Positions 1 to 8,066 of a stretch of 41,530 nucleotides of DNA are shown here, one piece after another; position 1 is the stretch's first letter; every line of letters starts with the position of its first letter. Below the pieces are notes generated by a model. The model did no database searches. It was not told where the DNA came from and was given only the letters and a program-made list of their open reading frames with translations. The stretch spans positions 1 through 41,530 of the forward strand of contig DXVF01000015.1 of NCBI GenBank assembly GCA_019417465.1. The letters run 5' to 3'. Origin of the DNA: Clostridiales bacterium (GTDB lineage Bacteria > Bacillota > Clostridia > TANB77 > CAG-508). A program made the translations under genes and the position numbers.

Positions 1-8
1 AGTATAAT

Positions 9-188
9 ATGAAAAACCTTACAAATGAAAGTAAAAAACAATACACATACTACTGTGACAACTGTGGAAAACAAATAAGTTTTAAGGATAAAACACTAAA
101 TAAGATTTATGTAGAGAAAGAATATAATAAAAGAAAGCATGTGTGTGATTTGTGTGATGAGTGTTATGAAAGAAAGTTAAAAGGTTAG
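9..188 (+). CDS. Small zinc-ribbon protein, 59 aa
   Basis: This short open frame holds two cysteine clusters, CDNC near residue 15 and CDLCDEC near residue 47, the pattern of a small zinc-binding ribbon. It ends ten bases before the next gene, and the AGGAGG site of that gene starts just after its stop, so the two are probably co-transcribed. The window begins only eight bases upstream, so its own ribosome site cannot be judged and the real start may lie outside. Function is not recognisable; such proteins are common in the early and middle regions of Firmicutes phages. Confidence 0.55.
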   Translation: MKNLTNESKKQYTYYCDNCGKQISFKDKTLNKIYVEKEYNKRKHVCDLCDECYERKLKG

Positions 189-197
189 GAGGAACAA

Positions 198-686
198 ATG
201 AATATAGAAAAAGCTTTAAAAGACTATAGAAAAAATAAAGGAAAAATAGAAACATCAGAAGAAAGATGCAACTACTGGCAATATTGTCTTGATACAATGT
301 CAGATGATGAAATAGCATCAGAATTTATATACGAAAAATCAGATACATACGGTATGCCAAAAGCCAGAAACAATGAAAGTATAGTTGAAAAAGAAGTAAT
401 TATTCATGAAGTAACAAGAGAAATGGTGAAACAATGGATTACAGATGATAAATCAAGAATTAGACCATTAAAACACGAAATAAAGCAAATAGAAATAGCA
501 CTAGGTTCTTTAACAGAAGAAGAAAACTATGTTATAGAATGCAAATGTATAGATAACTGGAAGTGGGTACAAGTAGAAATAGGATTTAATGAAAAGTTTA
601 GAAATGAAAAAGAAATTACAATAGAACAATTAAAGAAAATTAAAAAGAAATCAGTTAGAAAAATGGAAGAAATACTAAATATTTAA
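198..686 (+). CDS. ArpU-like phage late transcription regulator
   Basis: The 162-residue protein has an acidic N-terminal half and a C-terminal segment (about residues 100-160) resembling a sigma-factor region 4 type helix-turn-helix: LTEEENYVIE, then NWKWVQVEIGF, then a basic helix with KKIKKKSVRKMEEIL. Length, domain layout and position just upstream of the terminase genes match the ArpU/RinA-type regulators that switch on phage late operons. The start is set by a strong AGGAGG site nine bases upstream. A near-perfect palindrome about 80 bases downstream could be its target. The family assignment rests on layout and motif feel, not on a search. Confidence 0.55.
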   Translation: MNIEKALKDYRKNKGKIETSEERCNYWQYCLDTMSDDEIASEFIYEKSDTYGMPKARNNESIVEKEVIIHEVTREMVKQWITDDKSRIRPLKHEIKQIEIALGSLTEEENYVIECKCIDNWKWVQVEIGFNEKFRNEKEITIEQLKKIKKKSVRKMEEILNI

Positions 687-767
687 AAAGTACCTAAAAA
701 TTACATGAAAATTACCTAAAAAGTAACTGTTTTTTTAAAAACAATGTGGTAATATATTAGTATAAAT

Positions 768-788
768 TAGTATCTAAGATAGATACTA
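768..788. promoter_or_regulatory. Palindromic site upstream of late genes
   Basis: Arms TAGTATCTA and TAGATACTA are perfect inverted repeats separated by AGA. No T-run follows, so it is not an obvious terminator. It lies in the gap after the ArpU-like gene and could be an operator or activator site for late transcription; this is inference. Confidence 0.4.
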
Positions 789-827
789 CAAATATAAACT
801 TTTTTAAGAGAAAAATATACGTTGCAC

Positions 828-864
828 AAAGAGTTAGTTATATAAGTATAGCTAGCTCTTTTTA
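828..864 (+). terminator. Rho-independent terminator
   Basis: AAAGAGTTAGTTA pairs with TAGCTAGCTCTTT (two G-U pairs) and is followed by a T-run. It would end rightward transcription after the ArpU-like gene. Confidence 0.6.
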
Positions 865-867
865 GTG

Positions 868-895
868 TAAAGAAAAGCCCTCAATAAGAGAGGGC
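868..895 (-). terminator. Terminator of the leftward micro-gene
   Basis: GCCCTC and GAGGGC form a six-pair stem. Read on the minus strand it is followed by TTTTCTTT, placing a terminator directly after the minus-strand 30-codon gene at 909-1001. Confidence 0.6.
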
Positions 896-908
896 AAATT
901 GAGTGAGA

Positions 909-1001
909 CTAAAAACAAAGTAAAATAAATGCTGTTACAGGTATAATAAGAATCATTCCTGTAGCAACTAAAGCAACAACGAGTTTGTCAAAGTCATCCA
1001 T
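909..1001 (-). CDS. 30-aa hydrophobic peptide, possible type I toxin
   Basis: A strong AAGGAGTG ribosome site precedes an ATG opening a 30-residue peptide that starts MDDFDKLVVALVATG and continues as one membrane-spanning helix ending in LLCF. It is framed by a plausible minus-strand promoter (TTCACT, 17 bases, TATAAT, roughly 1041-1069) and a terminator just past its stop. A charged start plus a single transmembrane helix is the build of Fst/TxpA/BsrG-type toxins carried by Gram-positive phages and plasmids, but a small holin-like or regulatory peptide is also possible. No antisense RNA is clearly visible. The gene is well supported; the toxin idea is inference. Confidence 0.5.
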   Translation of the reverse strand: MDDFDKLVVALVATGMILIIPVTAFILLCF

Positions 1002-1111
1002 TATTTTCACTCCTTAAAGTTTAATATAATTTAATTATAATACAATTAAAACTTGAAGTGAAGTGGAAAAATAAGACAATTCTAGTTAAGTGTTAGATTT
1101 ATAAATAGTAT

Positions 1112-1183
1112 AAAAGAACATATGCCGAATATTATAAAGCCTGATGCAAGGTATTATTACGGTACTTATATATGTTCTTTTTT
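1112..1183 (+). ncRNA. Structured hairpin RNA ending in a T-run
   Basis: A perfect 12-pair stem (AAAAGAACATAT at 1112-1123 with ATATGTTCTTTT at 1170-1181) encloses a small inner hairpin CCT-GATGCA-AGG and a possible CCG/CGG pairing. The 3' arm runs into TTTTTT. It may be an elaborate terminator, a leader attenuator for the gene at 1223, or the body of a phage small RNA. It lies opposite the promoter side of the minus-strand peptide gene. Confidence 0.45.
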
Positions 1184-1222
1184 AGTGTTTATAAAATAAA
1201 AAGAAAAGAGGGAAATAAAAAT

Positions 1223-1357
1223 ATGGAAAAAGAAAAAATATTAGCAGAAATAATCTGTAAAGAAATGATAGAAAGAAAGCTAACATTAAAAGACTTAATG
1301 TTAGCTTTTAAAATAGTGATTAATAAATTTTACAATGATGCAAAAATCAATTATTAA
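1223..1357 (+). CDS. Hypothetical phage protein, 44 aa
   Basis: The ATG at 1223 is preferred because AGAGGGA lies nine bases upstream; an in-frame ATG at 1172 sits inside a terminator-like stem. The product is a short charged helical peptide beginning MEKEKILAEIICKEM. No function is recognisable. Confidence 0.45.
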   Translation: MEKEKILAEIICKEMIERKLTLKDLMLAFKIVINKFYNDAKINY

Positions 1358-1384
1358 TCATGATGATAAAAAGGAGTTGATACT

Positions 1385-1513
1385 ATGTACACAACACAAG
1401 AATTAATAAAAGAACATGTACAAGAGAAATGTAGATATTGTACAAGAAAAGAATGTGATGGAATACATGTAACAGTAGACGGAAAGACTAAGTGTGAGAA
1501 AGATGAAGATTAA
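1385..1513 (+). CDS. Small cysteine-rich protein, 42 aa
   Basis: A good AAGGAG site lies nine bases upstream of the ATG. The peptide has CRYC, then two further cysteines (ECDG and TKCEK), a pattern consistent with a tiny zinc-binding module. Its end overlaps the possible start of another cysteine-rich frame at 1503. Function unknown. Confidence 0.5.
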   Translation: MYTTQELIKEHVQEKCRYCTRKECDGIHVTVDGKTKCEKDED

Positions 1514-1637
1514 TTACAAAGAATGCATGAAAAGAAAATGTGAGCAATGTAAGTATTATAAGAAGTGTTTTAAAAAGGAGAGAAAACAATGTTTAAATTT
1601 AAATGTAATAACACAGAGTGGACAATTAAAGAAGTAG
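1503..1637 (+). CDS. Possible cysteine-rich peptide, 44 aa
   Basis: The frame overlaps the previous gene by 11 bases and the next by 49. It has CMKRKCEQC, then KKC, like a zinc knuckle. The ribosome site (GAGAAAG) is weak and the 3' half overlaps a better supported gene, so it may not be translated. Confidence 0.25.
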   Translation: MKINYKECMKRKCEQCKYYKKCFKKERKQCLNLNVITQSGQLKK

Positions 1638-1939
1638 ATGAAGCTACAATGAATAATGAGGAAAAAAATGATTATACATTAGGATTAACTTTTTATAAAA
1701 AGAATGAAATATGGTTATTAAATGATAATGCTAATATAATAAGAACTTTAAAACATGAATTAATGCACGTTTGGTTATGGGAATATGGACATAGCCAAGA
1801 CGATGATAGAAGATACAGTTATGAAGAGGTATGTGAAATAGTAGCAAGTAGCAATGATTTTATAAATGGGGTAATTAGTGAGTATCGAAACACAGGAGAT
1901 GAGCTAATAGAAAAATTAAAAAGACTAACACAATGTTAG
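1589..1939 (+). CDS. ImmA/IrrE- or SprT-like zinc metallopeptidase
   Basis: The 116-residue protein carries HELMH at about residue 57, the HExxH zinc-protease signature, followed by WLWEYG and a glutamate-rich EEVCEIVAS helix that can supply the third zinc ligand. This is the compact core of the small metallopeptidases often found in Firmicutes prophages, where ImmA relatives cleave the phage repressor and others have unknown targets. AAGGAGAG precedes the ATG. A convergent small gene lies on the other strand immediately downstream. The protease fold is well supported; the substrate is unknown. Confidence 0.6.
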   Translation: MFKFKCNNTEWTIKEVDEATMNNEEKNDYTLGLTFYKKNEIWLLNDNANIIRTLKHELMHVWLWEYGHSQDDDRRYSYEEVCEIVASSNDFINGVISEYRNTGDELIEKLKRLTQC

Positions 1940-1940
1940 T

Positions 1941-2093
1941 CTAGTAAGAATAAAGAATATCTTCAATAACATCAGATACAGGTAAAACATCATCTGTATC
2001 TGATTTAACATAAAAGAAAAAATGATTATCTTTAGTTCTATAAACAGAAACAGTTATTGTACCGCATTTTTTAGCAATTATTTCATTATACAC
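1941..2093 (-). CDS. Hypothetical small protein, 50 aa
   Basis: On the minus strand AAGGAGG is followed by a GTG start, and the frame runs 50 codons to a stop two bases from the end of the convergent metallopeptidase gene. The product has a beta-rich centre (TITVSVYRT, then HFFFYVK) and an acidic tail. It is not recognised. The very strong ribosome site is the main support. Confidence 0.5.
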   Translation of the reverse strand: MYNEIIAKKCGTITVSVYRTKDNHFFFYVKSDTDDVLPVSDVIEDILYSY

Positions 2094-2181
2094 TATTAAA
2101 CCTCCTTTTCTTTTGTAATGTTACAAAGTATAACATGGTTAAAGTGAAAAATGTGTCAGAATGTGTAGGAGAAATAAAAAA

Positions 2182-2451
2182 ATGAATATTAATCAAAATA
2201 TAAATAAATTGTTATATGCAATAAGGGATAAAGGAATAGATATAAAAATAGATACAATTCAATTTTATTCAGATAAATTAGAAAAATATTGTAATAAATA
2301 TGTTGTATATATAAAAGAATTAACTACAAACAGAAAAGGTGAAGAAGTCTTGAAATATGTTTATCAAGATGATTTCTTTAGTAAAGTACAACTATTAAAA
2401 TATTTAATAGAAAAATATAAACAGATAGGAAGTGAGGCAGATGGAAAATGA
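2182..2451 (+). CDS. Hypothetical phage protein, 89 aa
   Basis: The ATG at 2182 follows TAGGAGAAAT; an upstream in-frame ATG at 2161 lies before that site and is unlikely. The product is a basic alpha/beta protein with a central segment YCNKYVVYIKEL and a C-terminal helix. It overlaps the start of terS by a few bases, so it belongs to the packaging operon. It may be an accessory packaging or DNA-binding protein, but no family is recognised. Confidence 0.55.
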   Translation: MNINQNINKLLYAIRDKGIDIKIDTIQFYSDKLEKYCNKYVVYIKELTTNRKGEEVLKYVYQDDFFSKVQLLKYLIEKYKQIGSEADGK

Positions 2452-2860
2452 AGACTTAAAAAATAAATATGAAGCCTTAACAGAAAAACAGAAAAGATTT
2501 ATAGATTATTACATAGAAACAGGAAACGCAAGTAAAGCTTCTGAAATGGCAGGATATAAAGGAAAAAACTTAAATACAGTTGGAGCACAAAACTTAGCAA
2601 AACTTAGCAAATTTATAAAAGTTAAGCTAGAAGAAAAAGAAAGTAAGAGAATAGCCACACAAGACGAAGTTTTAGAATATCTAACAAGAGTAATGCGAGG
2701 AGAAGAAAAAGACAGTTTTGGACTAGATGCTTCACTTCAAGATAGAACGAAATGTGCTGAGTTGTTAGGAAAACGATATGGAACATTTGTCGAGAAAAAA
2801 GAAATAAATGGATGTAAAGTTGAAATAATTAACAATATAAAAGATGATGAAGATGATTAA
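2441..2860 (+). CDS. terS: Terminase small subunit
   Basis: This 139-residue protein binds phage DNA and feeds it to the large terminase during packaging. The N-terminal LTEKQKRFIDYYIETGNA with the following SKASEMAGYKG is the helix-turn-helix of the Terminase_2 family, and the middle part (TQDEVLEYLTRVMRGE) is the usual oligomerisation region. The ATG at 2441 is chosen because GGAAGTGAGG lies directly upstream; an in-frame GTG at 2432 overlaps that site. The gene overlaps terL by 17 bases, the normal arrangement. Confidence 0.85.
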   Translation: MENEDLKNKYEALTEKQKRFIDYYIETGNASKASEMAGYKGKNLNTVGAQNLAKLSKFIKVKLEEKESKRIATQDEVLEYLTRVMRGEEKDSFGLDASLQDRTKCAELLGKRYGTFVEKKEINGCKVEIINNIKDDEDD

Positions 2861-4177
2861 TATAGAAAGAATAAATTTACAAGATGTAATTGGAAAAGGT
2901 TATAATAAGTTCTGGAATTTTAAAGGTGATGAAGTAATTATTATGGGGTCCAAAGGTTCAAAAAAATCTAAAACAATAGCTTTACGTTGGATGTATTTAT
3001 TGAAAGTATTTCCTAGAGCATGTTTACTTGCAATGCGTAATACAGGAAACACAATGAAAGATAGTGTATATGCAGATTTAAAATGGGCAAGTAAGAGATT
3101 GAAGTTAGATTCTGAATGGGACTTTTCAAAAAGTAAAATAGAAGCAACTAATAATCAAACAGGGCAAAAGATTTTTTTTAGAGGACTTGATGATTGGGAA
3201 AAAGTTGCATCAATTACAATAGATGATCCACAATTGGTTTTATGTTGGTCGTGGTTTGAAGAAGCGTATGAAATAGATAAAGAAGAAACTTATAGAAATA
3301 TAAAATTAAGCATAAGAGGAGAGCTACCAAATGGTTATTTTAATCAATCGGTAGCTTCTTTTAACCCTTGGAATGAACAACATTTTATAGTAAAAAAAGT
3401 TACAAGCAAAATAACTCCTAATGAACAAATTTTAACACAAAAAGGAAAACAGCAATTAGTGGTAGAAGATGAACAAGAATTTGAATATAAAGGACAAATG
3501 ACAAAAGAAAAAGTTACTCAATTATTAATGATAACTAATTACAAATTAAATGAATTTTTAGACAAGAAAGATTATGCAAGATATGAACAAATGAAAAATA
3601 CAGATTATGAAAATTATAAGACAGCTGGATTAGGAATGCCACGGAGTAAGTAAAGGGCTTATATTTAGAAATTGGCGAATTGAAGATACAAGCAAATATA
3701 AAAATACATTCGAATTAATTAGAAGAGGTTTGGATTTTGGTTATAGTTCAGACCCTTCTGCTTTCTTACAGTTTAATGTTAATTTAAAAACAAAACAAAT
3801 TATAGTATTCGATGAATTTGGAGCAACAGAACTAACAAATGAAATGCTTGCAAATGAATTGAAAAGAAGAACAGAACCGTATTCATTAATAAAAGCAGAT
3901 GCTGCAGAACCTAAAAGTATTGCAGAATTAAATAATCTAGGAGTAAATGCAATACCAGCACAAAAAGGACCTGATAGTGTGTTACACGGCATTAAATGGC
4001 TAAAAGGATTTGAAATAATAGTGGATCCAAAATGTAAAGGATTAATAGAAGAATTAGGATTATATAGGTGGAAAGTAGATAAATTAGATAATCCATTAAA
4101 TATACCAGAAGATAAAAACAATCACTATATAGATGCTCTTCGTTACCGGAAGTGATGATTTATATCTAAGAAATTAG
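2844..4177 (+). CDS. terL: Terminase large subunit (two +1 shifts at CGG)
   Basis: The ATPase-nuclease motor that cuts and pumps phage DNA. The ATPase half has a Walker A-type GSKGSKKSKT near residue 36 and a Walker B-type VLCWSWFEEA near residue 130. The RNase H-like nuclease half has GLDFGYSSDPSAF, the ADAAEPKS segment and HYIDALRYG. The gene is continuous only if the frame moves +1 twice. At 3642-3644 CCA-CGG becomes Pro-(C)-Gly, giving GLGMPGVSKGLIF, which matches the usual TerL G.G..G...GLIF stretch. At 4147-4149 TAC-CGG becomes Tyr-(C)-Gly, giving ALRYGSDDLYLRN and a stop at 4175. The product is 443 residues, normal for the family. Without the shifts the nuclease domain is lost, so a simple pseudogene is the only alternative. 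Confidence 0.93.
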
Positions 4178-4188
4178 GAGGAAACACA

Positions 4189-5697
4189 ATGGCAATACAA
4201 AGTGAAATAATAAAACCATTAATAAGTGAGTTTAATATGTCTAGCATAAAAAAGAAAATGCTCGAAGGCGAAAGATATTTTAGAGATAAAAACGATATAT
4301 TAAAAAAAGATATGAAAACATATACAGTATTTGACCAAAAGACAGGAAACAGAAAGAAAATAACAAATGAGAATAAGTCAGATGAACATATACCTCATGG
4401 ATTCTATTGGAAACATGTAAATCAAAAGAAAATATATGTATGTGGAAAATCTATAACAATTACATATAACATTCCTGTTGATGGAGATAAAGATAATAAT
4501 ACTAAAACTGCAGAAAAGAAAATAACTAATATGGTATGGAATGTTCTGGGATTTAATTTCGAAAAATTAATTAAAAATAGATTAAAAGAAGCAAGTAACA
4601 AAGGTAGAGCTTGGCTACATCCTAATTATAGAAATGGAAAATTAGTGTTTGAAAAGTATCCGAGTGAAGAATGCATACCAATATATGACAATGAGACACA
4701 AACATATTTAATTGGATTTATACATTTTTATACAATACAGGACCTAACAGGAGATAAACCAGAAAGCAGAATATATGTTGAATATTGGGATGAGAAAGAA
4801 GTTAGATATTATATTGAAACTAAAACCGATGATAATACAACAGTATTCTTAGAAGATGTCACAAGACCAAGACCAGAATGTCATTGGTACAGAGAAATAT
4901 ACGATAATGCATTAAATAATTTAAAGGAAACAGAAAAACATAGTTGGGGCAAAGTTCCTTTTATAGAAATAGAAAACAATGAAGAAAAAATGACAGACTT
5001 AGAACCTATAAAACCATTAATAGATGCTTATGATTTAATTAATAGTAATTTTGTTAACACAGTAGAAGATTTAAAAGAAATTATCTGGCTTATAAATGGT
5101 TATGGAGCAGAAGATTTACTTTCATTAATAGAAAATTTAAAAGTAAATGGAGTAGCAAGAACAAATGATATGGCTGGAAAAATAGATGCTAAATTATTAT
5201 CAATACCATATGAAGCAAGACAAGCATTATTAAAAGGTTTAAAAGAACTTATTTATGAGTTTGGTAGAGCAGTAGATACAAGTAATAAAGATTTAATAGG
5301 GCAAGCTCCAAGTGGCGTATCATTAGAGTTTTTATACACTGACTTAGATATGAAAGCAGATGACAGTATAGGAGGACTTACAAGTGCTATTTATGAAATG
5401 TTATGGTATGTATTACAAGATTTAAAAATGCAAGGTAAAATACCTAAAGAAATAAATGAATTTGATTTTAAAATAGAATTTAATAAGTCAAGAATATTTA
5501 ATGAAACAGAAAAAGTAAACACTTTAAATAACGATACTATACTCAGTACAAAGACTAAGTTAGAAAAACATCCTTATTGTGATGATGTTGACACAGAATT
5601 ACAAAGAATACAAGATGAACAAAAACAAAAATTAAAAATGCAACAAGAAATGTTTGCTAATGCTGGAGGATTTGGACCTCATACTAATAATGAATAG
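4189..5697 (+). CDS. Portal protein (SPP1 gp6-like)
   Basis: A 502-residue portal subunit, the dodecameric ring at one head vertex through which DNA passes. Position between terL and a MuF-type head protein, the size, and segments such as SRIYVEYWDEKEVRYY, KVPFIEIEN and YDLINSNFVN followed by a long C-terminal helical region ending in Gln/Lys-rich sequence fit the SPP1 gp6 portal family. TAGGAGG lies nine bases before the ATG. The frame is uninterrupted and has no in-frame CGG. Confidence 0.88.
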   Translation: MAIQSEIIKPLISEFNMSSIKKKMLEGERYFRDKNDILKKDMKTYTVFDQKTGNRKKITNENKSDEHIPHGFYWKHVNQKKIYVCGKSITITYNIPVDGDKDNNTKTAEKKITNMVWNVLGFNFEKLIKNRLKEASNKGRAWLHPNYRNGKLVFEKYPSEECIPIYDNETQTYLIGFIHFYTIQDLTGDKPESRIYVEYWDEKEVRYYIETKTDDNTTVFLEDVTRPRPECHWYREIYDNALNNLKETEKHSWGKVPFIEIENNEEKMTDLEPIKPLIDAYDLINSNFVNTVEDLKEIIWLINGYGAEDLLSLIENLKVNGVARTNDMAGKIDAKLLSIPYEARQALLKGLKELIYEFGRAVDTSNKDLIGQAPSGVSLEFLYTDLDMKADDSIGGLTSAIYEMLWYVLQDLKMQGKIPKEINEFDFKIEFNKSRIFNETEKVNTLNNDTILSTKTKLEKHPYCDDVDTELQRIQDEQKQKLKMQQEMFANAGGFGPHTNNE

Positions 5698-5708
5698 AGG
5701 TGTTATAG

Positions 5709-7140
5709 ATGGCTAGAACACCAAAAGGATATTGGGAAAAAAGACAAACAGAACTAATGAAAAGGCTCGAAAAAGGAACAGAAAATACAATAAATAGCTT
5801 AATAGAAGCATATGAGCAAGCTACAAAAAATATAAATAAGGAAATATCAAGAATATTTAAAAATTATGCTAAAGATACTGGATTAGATAAAAAAACTTTA
5901 GTACAGCTATTAAGTAAAAAAGAAAGTGAATTACACTATAAAAATCTATTAGAAGTAATAAATAACAACATAACAGATGATAATATAAAAAAGAAACTCT
6001 TAGCTAAATATAATGCACCGGCATATTCTTATAGAATTAATCGATATCAAGCTTTACAAGAAAACATAGATATAGAATTAAAGAAATTAGCTAATATAGA
6101 GCAAGATATAACTAAAATAAGATATGTTGACACAATAAATGAAACATATTATAGAAATATATTTAATACACAGCAGAACTTAGGTTTTGCTTTTTCTTTT
6201 GCTCAAATAGATAACAGAACAATAAACTTATTACTGAATGAAAACTGGTTTAATAAAGCAAATTATTCTAAAAGAATATGGAATAATAGTGAAAAGCTAG
6301 GTAATTATTTAAAGACTCAATTAACAGCAGATACAATGTCAGGTAAATCAATACAAAAGATAAGTAAAGAATTATCTGAATATATGAATGTTGGTATATA
6401 TAATGCAACAACATTAGTAAGAACAGAAGTAAATCATTTTGCAAATGAAGCTGAAATGTTAAGCTATGAAGAATTAGGTGTTGAAAAATATAGATTTATA
6501 GCAACATTAGACAATGTAACCTGTGAACATTGCGGAAGTTTAGATAATAAAGTTTTTGATGTAAAAGATAGAAAACCTCGGAAAAAATTATCCACCAATA
6601 CATCCAAATGATAGATGTACAACAGTACCTGAACTTGATGATGAAGTTGTGAAAGGATTAACAAGAAGAGCAAGAGATGAAAACGGAAAATCTATATTAG
6701 TACCACAAGATATGAATTATAAAGAGTGGTATAAAAAATACGTTAAAGAACCACAAGAAGAAAACATAAAACCATACGTAGTTGGTAAAATAAATAAAGA
6801 TGCATATAAAGAAATAGCAAATAATATAACAACTAAAGATGTAGTACTATTACCAAAACAAATTGAGCATATAGAAGAAAGACACAAAGGTGTTTATGAA
6901 AAATATAAAAGCAAAATTAATAATATATTAAATGAACCAGATTATATATTTAAAGACCCAAAACATATAAATACGGCATTATTAATAAGGAAATATGAAA
7001 ATAATGTAGAAGTTGTTCTAAAGTTAAATACAGACACTAAAAACAACTACAAAAACAGTATTATTACTATGTGGGAAATAAAGGATAAAAGATTAGAAAG
7101 ATACAAAGAAACACACCAAATTATTTACAAAAAAGAATAA
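5709..7140 (+). CDS. MuF minor head protein with C-terminal nuclease-like toxin domain (+1 shift at CGG)
   Basis: The first 310 residues are an SPP1 gp7/Mu gpF head-morphogenesis protein: long helical N-terminus, STLVRTEVNH-like ATTLVRTEVNHFANEAE, and CEHCGSLDNKVF. The family's ending PPIHPNDRC appears only after a +1 shift at 6579-6581, where CCT-CGG is read Pro-(C)-Gly followed by KNYPPIHPNDRCTT. The new frame then continues for about 165 residues into a domain with QIEHIEERH near residue 387, a PDYIF turn and ITMWEI strand. This resembles the barnase/EndoU/colicin E5-D/RelE-like nucleases found at the ends of MuF proteins, proposed as particle-borne toxins. Total 476 residues. No immunity gene is evident next door. 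Head role is firm; nuclease activity is inferred. Confidence 0.88.
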
Positions 7141-7142
7141 AA

Positions 7143-7252
7143 ATGGTACAATATAAGTACAATAAGAAAGGTATGTTGAGGTGGACAATGGCATCCACGC
7201 ACCCTATGGGTCAAAAGAGATGAAAGTACCGCCAGACTTTCCAATGTACCAT
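7143..7252 (+). ncRNA. Multi-branched structured RNA between head genes
   Basis: A perfect seven-pair closing stem (ATGGTAC 7143-7149 with GTACCAT 7246-7252) encloses three hairpins: GTGGA/TCCAC (7181-7198), ACCC/GGGT (7201-7211) and GAAAGT/ACTTTC (7222-7241). The base composition is clearly less AT-rich than the flanks, and no convincing coding frame crosses it. It is followed by a terminator, so it could be the 3' end of the head operon transcript, a processed RNA, or a packaging or regulatory RNA. I do not recognise it as a known family. Confidence 0.6.
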
Positions 7253-7257
7253 GATTA

Positions 7258-7280
7258 GCACTCACGTAAGTGGGTGCTTT
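7258..7280 (+). terminator. Terminator after the structured RNA
   Basis: GCACTCAC and GTGGGTGC form an eight-pair stem (one G-U pair) around GTAA, followed by a short T-run. Confidence 0.6.
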
Positions 7281-7312
7281 ATTTAGTTATTAAAATTTTA
7301 TAATTATAAATC

Positions 7313-7338
7313 AAGAGCTAGAGATAGCTCTTATTTTT
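7313..7338 (+). terminator. Second terminator-like hairpin before the scaffold gene
   Basis: AAGAGCTA-GAGA-TAGCTCTT is a perfect eight-pair hairpin followed by ATTTTTAT. A further small hairpin, CTGGT-AGC-ACCAG, lies near 7418 just before the scaffold gene, so the whole stretch 7141-7455 is a structured non-coding spacer between two halves of the head operon. Confidence 0.55.
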
Positions 7339-7455
7339 ATGCCCTAGACATGGCTCTAAACTGTCTATTTTTATTACTCATTTATCTGTGAGGATAAACA
7401 ATAGATAACTTTCGTTCTGGTAGCACCAGCATAATAAAGCTAGAAAGGATTAATT

Positions 7456-8049
7456 ATGGAATGGTTAAAAGAATTATTAAAAAATGCAGGAGTAGAAAAT
7501 GTAGATGATTTAGAAAGTAAAATATCTAAAGAATTACCGAAATATTTTAAACCTGCAAGTGTTTTTAATGAGACAAATGAAAAATTAAAGAATGCAAATT
7601 CAGAAATTGAAACATTAAAAACAACACAAGCAAATATTCAAAAAGAATATGACAATTATAAAAAAGGCTCTATAAGTCAAGCTGATTATGAAACAAAGAA
7701 ACAAGAAATTGAAAACAATTCGAAAGCTGAAATAGAAAAAGTAAGACTAGAAAGCAAAATTGATTTAGCAATAAATAATGCTAAAGCTAAAAATGTTAAA
7801 TCAGTGAAGGCAAATCTTGATTTAGAAAAGATTAAACTAGATGGAGATAAACTTTTAGGATTTGACGACCAAATAGAAGCGTTAAAGAAAAGTGATGCAT
7901 ATCTATTTGAAATTGATAAAAAAGTAAATAAAGGTCTAGAAAATAATGGAGGAAATCCAAGAAAAGAAGATGGAAGTATAGACGATGATGATTTAGATGA
8001 TTTATCAGATGAAGAATACTTTGCTCTTCAAGAAAAAAATAATAAATAA
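7456..8049 (+). CDS. Capsid scaffold protein (phage gp20-like)
   Basis: A 197-residue, highly charged coiled-coil protein (about residues 35-110 with regular heptads), ending in a very acidic tail (DDDDLDDLSDEEYF). Its place directly before the major capsid gene, its size and its composition match the Firmicutes gp20 scaffold family, which organises coat proteins during procapsid assembly and is then released. GAAAGGA precedes the ATG by seven bases. It starts a new transcriptional block after two terminator-like hairpins. Confidence 0.8.
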   Translation: MEWLKELLKNAGVENVDDLESKISKELPKYFKPASVFNETNEKLKNANSEIETLKTTQANIQKEYDNYKKGSISQADYETKKQEIENNSKAEIEKVRLESKIDLAINNAKAKNVKSVKANLDLEKIKLDGDKLLGFDDQIEALKKSDAYLFEIDKKVNKGLENNGGNPRKEDGSIDDDDLDDLSDEEYFALQEKNNK

Positions 8050-8066
8050 GAAAGAAGGAATTAATT

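Noticed and set aside
768..788. The palindrome as a terminator
   Set aside because: No T-run follows on either strand and a proper terminator lies 40 bases downstream, so a protein-binding site is more likely.
3741..4121. Long antisense frames opposite terL, the capsid gene, accD, accA and uppP
   Set aside because: They lack ribosome sites, have biased composition from the opposite strand and lie entirely within well-supported genes.
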